Positions 48,516 to 55,525 of a stretch of 64,000 bases of DNA are shown here, piece after piece (the stretch's first letter is position 1; every line of letters begins with the position of its first letter). The translations under genes were made by a program, and so were the position numbers. This DNA comes from Thermoleophilia bacterium (GTDB lineage: Bacteria > Actinomycetota > Thermoleophilia > Gaiellales > Gaiellaceae). Where the stretch lies: assembly GCA_025928515.1 (NCBI GenBank), contig JAICJI010000003.1, positions 16,592 to 80,591 on the forward strand, written 5' to 3'. Below the pieces are notes generated by a model, which worked only from the letters and a program-made list of their open reading frames with translations, was not told the DNA's origin and did no database searches.

Positions 48516-49167
48516 CACCGAAAGCCCGTCCGTCGACGACCTTTCCGAACAGGTTCTCGCCGCAGAGCAAGACGAACGCCGGCGGATCGCACTCTTCCTC
48601 CACGACGGCCCGGTGCAGTCGCTCGCCGGAGTCGCGCTCATGCTCGACGCCTCGCTCGACCTGATCGGCCGCGGCGAGCACGAGCAGGCGCGCGAGATCC
48701 TCGACCGCGCGCTCAGCCGCACCCGGACGACGGTCGGCGAGCTCCGCGACCTCTCGTTCAACCTCGAGCCGGTTGCGCTGCGAGACCACGGCTTCGGCGC
48801 GGCGATCGACGCCCTCGCGCAGTCCCGCAGCCGGGAGCACCGGATCGAGGTGTCCCTCGACGTTGCGTTGATCGACGCGCTCGGCGAGCGGACGCAGGCG
48901 GCGCTGTACCAGATCGTGCGTGAGGCGCTCGAAGAGGCGATCCGGCGCGGTCCTCCCTCTCGTTTCGACGTCTCGGCCACCACCGACGCTCCCGGGACGC
49001 TCAGGCTCGTGATCACGGACGACGCGCCGACCGAGCGCCGTCGGCGGGCGCTCGAGGTGATGAGCGAGCGGGCGCGCACGCTCGGCGCGACGCTCACGCT
49101 CGACCACGAAGTCGGCGGGACGACGATGAGCCTGGAGCTGCGCGGCCAGCCGACCGGCGACGACTAG
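48496..49167 (+). CDS. NarX-type histidine kinase-like protein with degenerate ATPase domain
   Basis: A soluble protein of about 223 residues. The HisKA_3 dimerisation domain is intact, with the phospho-acceptor in 'RRIALFLHDGPVQSL'. The HATPase part is eroded. The N-box, normally with an essential Asn, reads 'YQIVREALEEAIRRG'. The G1 box reads 'LVITDDAPTERRR' without its glycines. Yet the late 'GTTMSLEL' strand persists. It has no sensor or membrane domain. The start is GTG 48496 (TTG 48487 possible), inside the regulator gene. It might act as a phosphatase, phosphotransfer or adaptor protein rather than a kinase. Confidence 0.8.
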   Translation: MKPSSTSTESPSVDDLSEQVLAAEQDERRRIALFLHDGPVQSLAGVALMLDASLDLIGRGEHEQAREILDRALSRTRTTVGELRDLSFNLEPVALRDHGFGAAIDALAQSRSREHRIEVSLDVALIDALGERTQAALYQIVREALEEAIRRGPPSRFDVSATTDAPGTLRLVITDDAPTERRRRALEVMSERARTLGATLTLDHEVGGTTMSLELRGQPTGDD

Positions 49168-49177
49168 TCTTCCGCTC

Positions 49178-49372
49178 GTGGACGGAGACGGCGCACACCA
49201 GCATCTTCTCTTCGTGTGGAAAACGTCCGGCTACGAGCTGGTCGAACAGGACGGCGAGCCGCCCGCGATCGGCGCCCAGGTCGAGGTCGAGGGCCAGCAG
49301 CTGCGCGTGACCAAGCTCGGCCCCTCCCCACTCCCCGGCGACCGCCGGATGTGCGCCTACCTCGGCGGCTAG
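49178..49372 (+). CDS. Small hypothetical protein
   Basis: A 64-residue protein with a strand-rich pattern ('HLLFVWKTSGYELVEQDGEPP', 'VEVEGQQLRVTKLGPSPLPGD'). GTG 49178 lies 7 bases after TAGTCT (49165-49170), which also contains the upstream stop, giving a leaderless promoter. It ends 4 bases into the convergent FAD gene. The compact beta pattern suggests a real conserved small protein, but I do not recognise it. Confidence 0.6.
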   Translation: MDGDGAHQHLLFVWKTSGYELVEQDGEPPAIGAQVEVEGQQLRVTKLGPSPLPGDRRMCAYLGG

Positions 49373-50364
49373 CCGGCGGCTATCGACTCCGCTGCCGCCA
49401 GGCCGAGCACGAGCGCCTGCGCCAGGCCGCTCGCGTAGCCGCCGTTCGCGACTCCGCCGACGTCGACGCCAGCGGCCCAGAGGCCCTCGGCGCCGATTAC
49501 GCGAGCCTGGGTGTCCACCTGGAGGCCGCCGATCGTGTGCGTCACAGCGGCCGCGACGTGGACGGCGAGCCCTTCGTCTCGTTGCACGACGGTTCCGCCG
49601 GCGGCACGCGCGGCCTCGATCCGCTCGTTCGTCTCGCCGACGACGTACCAGGCGCGTGGACCGACGAGCTGCGCCAGGTCGTTCTCGTGCCACGCGACCT
49701 GCGGCGGCGTGATCTCGCGCCAGTCGTCGGTGAAGACGCGTGCGTCGCGGCCGTAGAGCTGCGCCAGCGGGACGAAGTCCTGCTCGCGCACCTCGGCCGG
49801 CGGTGCCGGCATGACCCGGCCGTAGAACTCACCCGTGCCCGACGTGGTCGCGGCTCCGCGGGCAAGGGCGAAGTCGAGACCGTCGCCCTCGCTCCACGGG
49901 TTCGCCCGCAGGAACAGCCCGCGCTCGCGGGCGAGACGCCCCGGGAAGCCGCCGGTTGCGAGGAGGAGCGGTGTTTCCGCGTCGTCCTGCAAAGGCGTCT
50001 CGAGCTCGACGTCTCCGGCCGCCGCGGCGAGCAGACGCGTCAGTGCGCGCGGGTCGTAGCGGCGGCCGGTCGTGAGCGGGTTCTCGGTGTCGCGCCACAC
50101 CGGCTCGGCGCCCAGCGACTCGAGCCAGCCGAGGTCGTCGCCGAGCCGCTCCCAGATCAGCCGCTGCAAGCGCTCGTCGCCGCCGGGACACTCCGCTCGG
50201 AAGCTCTCCCACTCCAGATGGCGCCAGACGACGCACGAGGAGAGGAGCAACGAGCCCCCGGCGCGCGTTCCCTTCTCGAGGACGCACGGCTCGTGTCCGA
50301 GCTCGCGGAGTCGAGCGGAGGCGACGAGGCCCGCCATCCCCGCGCCGGCGACGGTGACGCGCAA
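49369..50364 (-). CDS. FAD-dependent oxidoreductase (fumarate reductase/3-ketosteroid dehydrogenase-like)
   Basis: A 331-residue flavoprotein. 'VTVAGAGMAGLVASARLRELGHEPCVLEKG' is the N-terminal Rossmann/GxGxxG motif with the acidic ribose-binding residue. 'TPLLLATGGFPG' is the second FAD segment, and 'TIGGLQVDTQARVIG' plus 'GLWAAGVDVGGVANGGYASGL' form the C-terminal FAD_binding_2 signature. It is shorter than most of the family (450 or more), with a reduced substrate domain. TTG 50364 starts one base after the VOC gene's stop, so the two form an operon. Substrate unknown. Confidence 0.85.
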   Translation of the reverse strand: MRVTVAGAGMAGLVASARLRELGHEPCVLEKGTRAGGSLLLSSCVVWRHLEWESFRAECPGGDERLQRLIWERLGDDLGWLESLGAEPVWRDTENPLTTGRRYDPRALTRLLAAAAGDVELETPLQDDAETPLLLATGGFPGRLARERGLFLRANPWSEGDGLDFALARGAATTSGTGEFYGRVMPAPPAEVREQDFVPLAQLYGRDARVFTDDWREITPPQVAWHENDLAQLVGPRAWYVVGETNERIEAARAAGGTVVQRDEGLAVHVAAAVTHTIGGLQVDTQARVIGAEGLWAAGVDVGGVANGGYASGLAQALVLGLAAAESIAAG

Positions 50365-50365
50365 C

Positions 50366-51067
50366 TCAGGTCAGCGAGAACGTCGGCTTGTGCTCGACGT
50401 ACTCGATCCGCACGCGCTCCGGCCCCCAGACGAACACCGCGAGCGTGTTCGGAGCGTCGACGACGTCGTCGATCTCGACGCCGAGGTCGCGCGCCGCGGC
50501 CGCGTGCTCGTCGGCCGAGTCCACGAGCACGGCGAGATGGTTGAGCAGCGGCTTGGCGGGCGCTCCGGGCTCACCGGTCTGGAACTCGATCCAGGCGCCT
50601 CCGACCTCGACCCGCGGGCAGTTCGATCGTCCGGCCGCGGCGGCGCCGAAGCCGAGGGAGCCGTACTCCGACGCCGTCGCCTGTGGATCCGCCGAGCGCA
50701 GCGCAACGTGATCCAGGTCGTAGTCGAGGTTGGTGTGTGCCTCGACGAGGCCGAGCGCAACGCCTTCGCCGAGCTCGAAGTACGCCTCCCCCTCGCGTCG
50801 GCGCTCGACCTCGAGATCGGCCGGTATCTCCGCCAGCGCGCGCTCGAGGTCGCTCACGCGCAAGGCGACATGCTCGAGCGCACCGCGCTCCCGTGGCCCG
50901 TCGGCGGCGAAGAGCGTCAGCTTCCCGCGCCGAGCATCGGCGCCGACGAGCGTGAACGCATCGGTCCGGTCGATCACGTGCATCCCGAGATGAGCGACGA
51001 CGAAGTCCGCGACCGCGTCACGGTCGGCGAGCCAGTAAGCGACGTGATCGAGTGTCTTCGGGTTCAC
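50366..51067 (-). CDS. VOC (glyoxalase-fold) protein
   Basis: A 233-residue protein with two vicinal-oxygen-chelate modules ('LDHVAYWLADRDAVADFVV', 'LEHVALRVSDLERALAEI', then 'LDHVALRSADPQAT' and 'LNHLAVLVDSADEHAAAA'). Metal-type His residues open the strands, and Glu in 'VRIEYVEHKP' closes. It is probably an oxygenase or isomerase acting on a small aromatic or sugar-type compound. GTG start. It is co-transcribed with the downstream FAD oxidoreductase. Confidence 0.85.
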   Translation of the reverse strand: MNPKTLDHVAYWLADRDAVADFVVAHLGMHVIDRTDAFTLVGADARRGKLTLFAADGPRERGALEHVALRVSDLERALAEIPADLEVERRREGEAYFELGEGVALGLVEAHTNLDYDLDHVALRSADPQATASEYGSLGFGAAAAGRSNCPRVEVGGAWIEFQTGEPGAPAKPLLNHLAVLVDSADEHAAAARDLGVEIDDVVDAPNTLAVFVWGPERVRIEYVEHKPTFSLT

Positions 51068-51097
51068 GACAGGCTGTGTTCCCCCGAAACGCCGCAG

Positions 51098-51403
51098 TTA
51101 GTCGATCGGCTCGTTCTGGACGTTGTGCTCGTCTGCGTACTTCTGCGTGAGCTGGTTGACGACGTCCATCCCCTTGTCGTACGCGTAGTTGATCTCGACG
51201 AACGCGTTCCACTTGTCCGGCAGCGCGTCCTCGGGGAAAATCGCTTCGACCGGGCACTCCGGCTCGCAGGCGCCGCAGTCGATGCATTCCTCCGGATCGA
51301 TGACGAGGATCCGATCCGCCTGATGGATGCAGTCGACCGGGCAGACGTCCACGCAGGACAGGTCTTTGATGTCGATGCAGGGCTCGGCGATGATGTACGT
51401 CAC
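51098..51403 (-). CDS. fdxA: Seven-iron ferredoxin FdxA
   Basis: A 101-residue ferredoxin. The N-terminal half carries the [3Fe-4S] pattern with Cys in 'EPCIDIKDLSCVDVCPVDC'; the second motif 'CIDCGACEPECP' binds the [4Fe-4S] cluster. The C-terminal acidic tail ('WNAFVEINYAYDKG') is as in mycobacterial FdxA. It transfers electrons to cytochromes P450 or other oxidoreductases; none is directly adjacent, though the VOC and FAD genes lie downstream on the same strand. GTG 51403 follows TACAGT (51412-51417, minus strand) by 8 bases. Confidence 0.95.
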   Translation of the reverse strand: MTYIIAEPCIDIKDLSCVDVCPVDCIHQADRILVIDPEECIDCGACEPECPVEAIFPEDALPDKWNAFVEINYAYDKGMDVVNQLTQKYADEHNVQNEPID

Positions 51404-51450
51404 GGCGTCCTACTGTAGATAGCTGTGGCTCGCGGGCGCACGGCGAACCG

Positions 51451-51768
51451 TCACTCCTCAGGAGATCCTGCAAGCTCCTCGACAACCTCTCCGAGCCGCT
51501 CCGCGAGCGCCGACTTCGCGAGCACCTGGTCGAAGCCCGCGGCATGCGCGGCACGAAGGCCGGCGGTGTCGGTGTGGTTCGTGAAACCGACGATTGGGAT
51601 GTCCGGGTACGTGTCCGCGACCTCCTCGGCGTCGATCCGCGACACGTCCGCGAGCACGAGCTCCGGATCCTCCGTGTGGTCGGCTGTGATGAGACGGTGG
51701 CCGGGCAGGAGCGCGTCGAGCTTCCCCCGCATGAACAACTCGACCCCACACAGCAGGATCGTCGCCAC
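51451..51768 (-). CDS. Receiver-like protein lacking the acidic pocket
   Basis: A 105-residue protein with the length and strand/helix order of a CheY-type receiver: 'MATILLCGVELFMRG', 'LVLADVSRID' with an Asp at the phospho-acceptor strand, 'IPIVGFTNHTDTAGLRAAHAAGF' and 'QVLAKSALAERLGEVV' with the conserved Lys. The first-strand acidic pair (DD) is missing (CG), so it probably cannot be phosphorylated normally. GTG 51768 lies 6 bases after TAACCT (51775-51780, minus strand). It could be a pseudo-receiver adaptor. The identity is inferred from pattern only. Confidence 0.7.
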   Translation of the reverse strand: MATILLCGVELFMRGKLDALLPGHRLITADHTEDPELVLADVSRIDAEEVADTYPDIPIVGFTNHTDTAGLRAAHAAGFDQVLAKSALAERLGEVVEELAGSPEE

Positions 51769-51787
51769 GTGGGAAGGTTAGAACGCG

Positions 51788-52123
51788 ATGGAGGCTGCAT
51801 TCAAGAGGGGGCTCGAGGAGATTCGCGCGGAGCGCTATTTCGAGGCGCACGAGGAGCTCGAAGAAGCCTGGCGGGCGGCGTCGGACGAGGAGCGGGATTT
51901 CTTCCAGGGGCTCGTCCATGTGGCGGTCGCGTGGTACCAGGCCGGCCGGGGCAGGCCCGTCGCGACCGCGCGTCAACTGGAGAAGGCCGCGCGCCGCCTG
52001 GCGCCGTTCGCTCCCGAGCATCGTGGCGTCGATATCGATGGCGTGCTTGCGCAAGTCGACGCAGCTCGGGCCCGCGTCACCGCGGGATCGCTCGAGCTGG
52101 ACCCGCCGCAGCTCACCTTGTAA
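51788..52123 (+). CDS. DUF309 family protein
   Basis: A 111-residue helical protein with the DUF309 signature 'RGLEEIRAERYFEAHEELEEAWR' and 'RDFFQGLVHVAVAWYQAGRG'. Conserved His and Glu residues in 'FEAHEELEE' are typical. Function is unknown; the fold is an alpha-helical bundle. Its TAA stop lies inside the first of two identical palindromes. Confidence 0.88.
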   Translation: MEAAFKRGLEEIRAERYFEAHEELEEAWRAASDEERDFFQGLVHVAVAWYQAGRGRPVATARQLEKAARRLAPFAPEHRGVDIDGVLAQVDAARARVTAGSLELDPPQLTL

Positions 52124-52134
52124 CAGTCTGTTAC
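52120..52134. repeat. Palindrome copy 1
   Basis: GTAACAGTCTGTTAC, a perfect 15-base palindrome with a central T, overlaps the TAA stop of the DUF309 gene. An identical copy lies 80 bases downstream. Confidence 0.6.
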
Positions 52135-52140
52135 TTGCTC

Positions 52141-52195
52141 GGACGGTGGCCAAAGCGGCCGAGTCCGCCCGCACTGCTTCAGGCGTGGCGGAGCA
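52141..52195. other. Two imperfect hairpins between the palindrome copies
   Basis: GGAC...GTCC with inner GGCC/GGCC (52141-52166) and CCGCC...GGCGG (52165-52192) can form two adjacent, slightly overlapping hairpins. They lie between convergent genes, so a terminator role is possible, but the flanking identical palindromes are unusual for a terminator. Confidence 0.4.
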
Positions 52196-52218
52196 CCTAG
52201 TAACAGTCTGTTACTAGG
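52196..52218. repeat. Palindrome copy 2, extended to 23 bases
   Basis: The same GTAACAGTCTGTTAC core (52200-52214) is extended to a perfect 23-base palindrome by CCTA/TAGG flanks. The core resembles TetR-family operators in length and symmetry, although no TetR gene is in the window. Confidence 0.6.
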
Positions 52219-52248
52219 TCAGACAGGGCCGTTCGGTGCGGGTGGTGG

Positions 52249-52959
52249 TCAGGGGCTCGCCAGGCCGAGGTCGATCAGCGCTCGGTTCACGGCGACCTGG
52301 AGCCACCACTCGCGGTGGAAGAAGAGTAGGAGACCGAGCACGACGAGCACGATCCCGCTCCCGATCTGGATCAGCATGTAGCGGTCGCGAAGCCAGCGGA
52401 AGGCTCCCATCGCCCGGGCGAACGCAAGGCCGGCGACGACGAACGCGGCCCCCAGGCCGAGCGCGTACGCGGCGAGCAGCACGGTCCCCTTCAGCACCGT
52501 CCCGCTCGTGCTCGCGAGCACGAGCACGGCGCCGAGGACGCTCCCGATGCACGGCGCAGCGCAGACCGCGAACGCCCCGCCCAGGAGAGCGCCCGATCCA
52601 CGCCGGCGCGCCCCGGCCAAGAGCCCGGGTGCAATCACGCGCTCGGGCACGGGCAGCAGGCCGACGAACGCGAGGCCCAGCACGACGAGGATGAAGCCGG
52701 CCACTTCCGTCCGAGCCGTCCCGGACAGGACGCTTCCGATCGCCGCCGCCCCCGCACCGAGAACGACGAAGACGACCGTGAACCCGAGGATGAACGGCAG
52801 GCTCGAGACAACGACGCGCCGGGTCGTCCCCCGTTGCCCGAGCTGGCCGGCGTCGACGCTCGAGAGTGCCGCGAGGTAGCCCGGGACGAGTGGCAGGACG
52901 CACGGCAGGACGACCGAGACGAAGCCGGCGGCGAACGAGATGCCGAGGCGCCCGCCCAT
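52249..52959 (-). CDS. ccdA: CcdA-type thiol:disulfide interchange membrane protein
   Basis: A 236-residue protein with six membrane segments. The paired reactive cysteines are in 'SVVLPCVLPLVPGYLAAL' and 'CAAPCIGSVLG'. CcdA moves electrons from cytoplasmic thioredoxin across the membrane to extracytoplasmic thioredoxins for cytochrome c maturation. ATG 52959 overlaps the CcmH stop by one base (TGATG). It is last in the five-gene operon, which ends near the palindromic element. Confidence 0.93.
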   Translation of the reverse strand: MGGRLGISFAAGFVSVVLPCVLPLVPGYLAALSSVDAGQLGQRGTTRRVVVSSLPFILGFTVVFVVLGAGAAAIGSVLSGTARTEVAGFILVVLGLAFVGLLPVPERVIAPGLLAGARRRGSGALLGGAFAVCAAPCIGSVLGAVLVLASTSGTVLKGTVLLAAYALGLGAAFVVAGLAFARAMGAFRWLRDRYMLIQIGSGIVLVVLGLLLFFHREWWLQVAVNRALIDLGLASP

Positions 52960-53420
52960 CAGTCGAAGCGTGCCAGCAGGTCGTCGAGGCGGCGTTCGGT
53001 CTCCTCGTCGAGCCCGGGGCCCGCAGGCTCGGCCGGCTCCTCGGGCTCGCTTCGCCGGCTCCAGCGCCAGACGCCGAACGCGAGCACGAGCGCGCCGCCC
53101 AGCACGCCCGCGACGGGCAGCCACCACGCGAGCAGGTCGAATCCCTTGTGCGACGGAGCCGCGAGGATCTCCTGGCCGTAGTTCGCGACGAGCGCCGACT
53201 TGATCCGCCGCGCGCTCCAGCACGCGTCGATCTTCTTCGAGATGAACACGTCGATCTGCTGCGCCGCCTGCGAGTCGGACATGTCGAGCGTCGTGTGGCA
53301 CGTCGGGCACATCACCTGGCCCTGGAGGTACGAGAGCGACGTGCGTGGGTGCGCGCACGCAGCCGCCGGGCCGGCAAGTGCGAGCGCCGCTGCCATGACC
53401 GCGAGGAAGCGCAGGATCAC
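52959..53420 (-). CDS. ccmH: CcmH/CycL-type cytochrome c maturation protein
   Basis: A 153-residue membrane protein. The signal/anchor is residues 1-22. The redox-active pair is Cys38/Cys41 in 'QVMCPTCHTTL' (family LRCxxC). A three-helix domain follows ('QIDVFISKKIDACWSARRIKSALVANYGQEILAAP'), then a membrane helix and a short cytoplasmic tail. CcmH reduces apocytochrome c cysteines or holds apocytochrome for heme attachment. GTG 53420 overlaps the preceding TlpA stop (GTGA). Confidence 0.9.
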   Translation of the reverse strand: MILRFLAVMAAALALAGPAAACAHPRTSLSYLQGQVMCPTCHTTLDMSDSQAAQQIDVFISKKIDACWSARRIKSALVANYGQEILAAPSHKGFDLLAWWLPVAGVLGGALVLAFGVWRWSRRSEPEEPAEPAGPGLDEETERRLDDLLARFD

Positions 53421-53953
53421 GCGACCGCCTTCGCGATCGCACTCCGGAACTTGTCCGAGAAGCCGGGATCGGTGATCGGGCCGGCCAGGTGCGCGACGAC
53501 GCGCCCCTGCCGGTTGAGGACGTACGTCTCGGGCACCTGCGAGATCCCGTACGCCCCGGTCACTTTCCCGGACCCATCTTTGAGCATCGTGAACGTGAGC
53601 GCGTGGGCAGTCACGAACTTCCGCGCGTCGGAGGCGAGGTCGTGGTAGTCGACGCCGAGGAAGACGACACCGCGGTTGCGGTAGCTCGTCCAGTCGCGCT
53701 GGAGCACGGGAGCCTCGCTCTTGCACGGCTCGCACCAGGACGCCCAGAAGTTCAACACGACCGGCTTTCCCCGGTAGGCAGCCAGCGAGACCTTGCCCGG
53801 CCGGTCGAGTCGGTTGAGGGTGAACGCAGGCGCGACCGCACCGACGCTCGGCGCGTGCGCCTGATGCCCGAGCTGCCAGACCAACAGCGCGAGCAAGCCC
53901 GCCACGAGACCGAGCGCGAGGAGCTGCGCAGTCGCCTTCAGGCGGCGGGTCAT
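53417..53953 (-). CDS. TlpA/ResA/CcmG-type thioredoxin, copy 1
   Basis: A 178-residue membrane-anchored thioredoxin. An N-terminal helix (about 8-27) is followed by an extracytoplasmic domain with 'VVLNFWASWCEPCKSEAP' (Cys74, Cys77) and cis-Pro in 'ISQVPETYVLN'. WCEPC is the CcmG/ResA active site; the acidic Glu fits reductants of apocytochrome c. It overlaps neighbours by 4 bases on both sides. CcdA would keep it reduced. Confidence 0.92.
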   Translation of the reverse strand: MTRRLKATAQLLALGLVAGLLALLVWQLGHQAHAPSVGAVAPAFTLNRLDRPGKVSLAAYRGKPVVLNFWASWCEPCKSEAPVLQRDWTSYRNRGVVFLGVDYHDLASDARKFVTAHALTFTMLKDGSGKVTGAYGISQVPETYVLNRQGRVVAHLAGPITDPGFSDKFRSAIAKAVA

Positions 53954-54495
53954 GCCTTCATCGCTGCCTTCAGCTCGCGCGTGAACTGGCCTTCGTAGGC
54001 CTCGTCGCTGACCGCTCCGAGCACCGGCGTACCGACGATTCGCCCCTGGTGGTTGAGGACGTACGTGACCGGTAGCCCTGGCAATGCGTACGGCCCGTAC
54101 GCAAGCTTCTCACCTGGATCGAAGACGATCGGATACGTCACACCGTGCGCGCTCAGGAAGCTACGCGCCGAGCTTCTCGTGTCACCGCTGTCGACTCCGA
54201 GCACGACGACGCCATCGGACCGATAGCGCCGCCAGAACGACTCGAGCTTCGGCGCCTCGCTCTTGCACGGACCGCACCACGAGGCGAAGAAGTTGAGCAC
54301 GACGGTCTTGCCGCGGAGAGACGCGAGCGAGACGCTGCCGTTGCCGTCGAGGCGAGGCAGCGAGAACGCCGGCGCGTGCGCACCGACCTTCGGTGGCGGC
54401 GTCTGGTGCGTCAGATGCCACACGAGCATGCTGGCGAGCACTCCGACCGCTGCCACTGCGAGCGCCTGCGCTCCGAGCTTCAGCGGCCCCACCAC
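53950..54495 (-). CDS. TlpA/ResA-type thioredoxin, copy 2
   Basis: A 181-residue paralogue of the next gene: N-terminal anchor (about 9-27), 'VVLNFFASWCGPCKSEAP' (Cys74, Cys77) and cis-Pro in 'LPGLPVTYVLN'. WCGPC rather than WCEPC suggests a different redox potential, so the two may work in series or on different substrates. The start GTG 54495 (or 54492) lies 8 bases after the L,D-transpeptidase stop. The 'HLTHQTPPPKVGAHAPAFSL' segment aligns with copy 1, indicating tandem duplication. Confidence 0.9.
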   Translation of the reverse strand: MVGPLKLGAQALAVAAVGVLASMLVWHLTHQTPPPKVGAHAPAFSLPRLDGNGSVSLASLRGKTVVLNFFASWCGPCKSEAPKLESFWRRYRSDGVVVLGVDSGDTRSSARSFLSAHGVTYPIVFDPGEKLAYGPYALPGLPVTYVLNHQGRIVGTPVLGAVSDEAYEGQFTRELKAAMKA

Positions 54496-54503
54496 GACCG
54501 CGG

Positions 54504-55463
54504 TCAGGCCGGGATGATGAACACCGGCGTCCCGACGCGCACGCGGGTGTACAACCACTCCGCGGACGGCACCTGCATGCGGATGCAGCCGTGCGACTCC
54601 GAGTGCCCGATCGACCACGGCTCGTCCGTGCCGTGGATGCCGACGCCCGGCGCGCTGAGACCCATCCAGCGAGTGCCGAGCGGGTTGTTGGGCCCGGGCG
54701 GGACGGGCTTGGCTCCTGCCGCCCACGAGTCCTGGGTCGGCGGGTACCACCACGGGTTGAGCTCCTTGACGACGATCTGGAAATGGCCGAGCGGGGTCGG
54801 CCACGCCGCCTGGCCGGTGGCCACCGGGAACACGCGCACGAGGTGCGTGCCCTTGTAGAGGAACAGCCGGTTGATCCCGCGGTGGATGACGATGACCGGC
54901 TGGGCCTTGACCGACGCGGCCGTGAGCTTCTTGAGCGGCGCGACGATCACGCTGCGCGTCCCCGCGGCGATCGCGTCGCGGATCAGCATGCGCGTCGGGA
55001 ACGGCCGCAGGGCGCGACCCGGATGAGCGTGCGTGTAGAACGGCCGGTTGTGCCGGAGGAGCAATGTGCCGGCGACCGGCGCGCGATACGTCTTCCGCGC
55101 GAGCGTCTTCACCCATTTGGCGACGAGCTTCGTGTCGAGCGTCGGCCTGAGCGGGACGACGGTGTCGGCGACAGCCGTGAGCGCCGTCTGTACCGCGGGG
55201 CCGAGCGGCAGAGCCGTGTGGAAATGGTGCGGTGAGAGCGTGACGCCGCGATGCCCGACGTGGAGGACGACCGGCGCGAAGTACGCGTCTTGCACCGCGG
55301 CCGTCGCCTCGGGGGCGGTCAGCCCACCGACGTCGACCGAGCCGATCTGAACGCCGTCCGCGATCACCGCCGAAGGCGGCGGGGTGTCGGCGCGGGCATG
55401 GCTCGCCCCCACGCCGAGGGCGCAGACGACGAGACAGAGAATGAAGCCGGCGCGCTTGGCCAC
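54504..55463 (-). CDS. L,D-transpeptidase (YkuD) with N-terminal VanW/G5-like region
   Basis: A 319-residue exported enzyme. The signal peptide is residues 1-25. A peptidoglycan-binding-like region precedes the YkuD domain, where 'VGIHGTDEPWSIGHSESHGCIRM' gives the catalytic His and Cys (about Cys291). It makes 3-3 cross-links in peptidoglycan or attaches proteins. TAGAAT lies 10 bases before GTG 55463. It is the first gene of a co-directional run with the cytochrome c maturation genes (8-base gap), an uncommon companion. It may be co-transcribed by chance. Confidence 0.9.
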   Translation of the reverse strand: MAKRAGFILCLVVCALGVGASHARADTPPPSAVIADGVQIGSVDVGGLTAPEATAAVQDAYFAPVVLHVGHRGVTLSPHHFHTALPLGPAVQTALTAVADTVVPLRPTLDTKLVAKWVKTLARKTYRAPVAGTLLLRHNRPFYTHAHPGRALRPFPTRMLIRDAIAAGTRSVIVAPLKKLTAASVKAQPVIVIHRGINRLFLYKGTHLVRVFPVATGQAAWPTPLGHFQIVVKELNPWWYPPTQDSWAAGAKPVPPGPNNPLGTRWMGLSAPGVGIHGTDEPWSIGHSESHGCIRMQVPSAEWLYTRVRVGTPVFIIPA

Positions 55464-55525
55464 GGGACGCTGAATTCTAGCTTTCGGCTCGTAGACCTTC
55501 GCTCAGGGAGCCGTCGGTAGCAGGC

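Noticed and set aside
52141..52195. Possible tRNA-like structure
   Set aside because: The GGCC helices give a vague cloverleaf impression, but there is no GTTCRA T-loop, no anticodon arm of the right size and no 3' CCA context.
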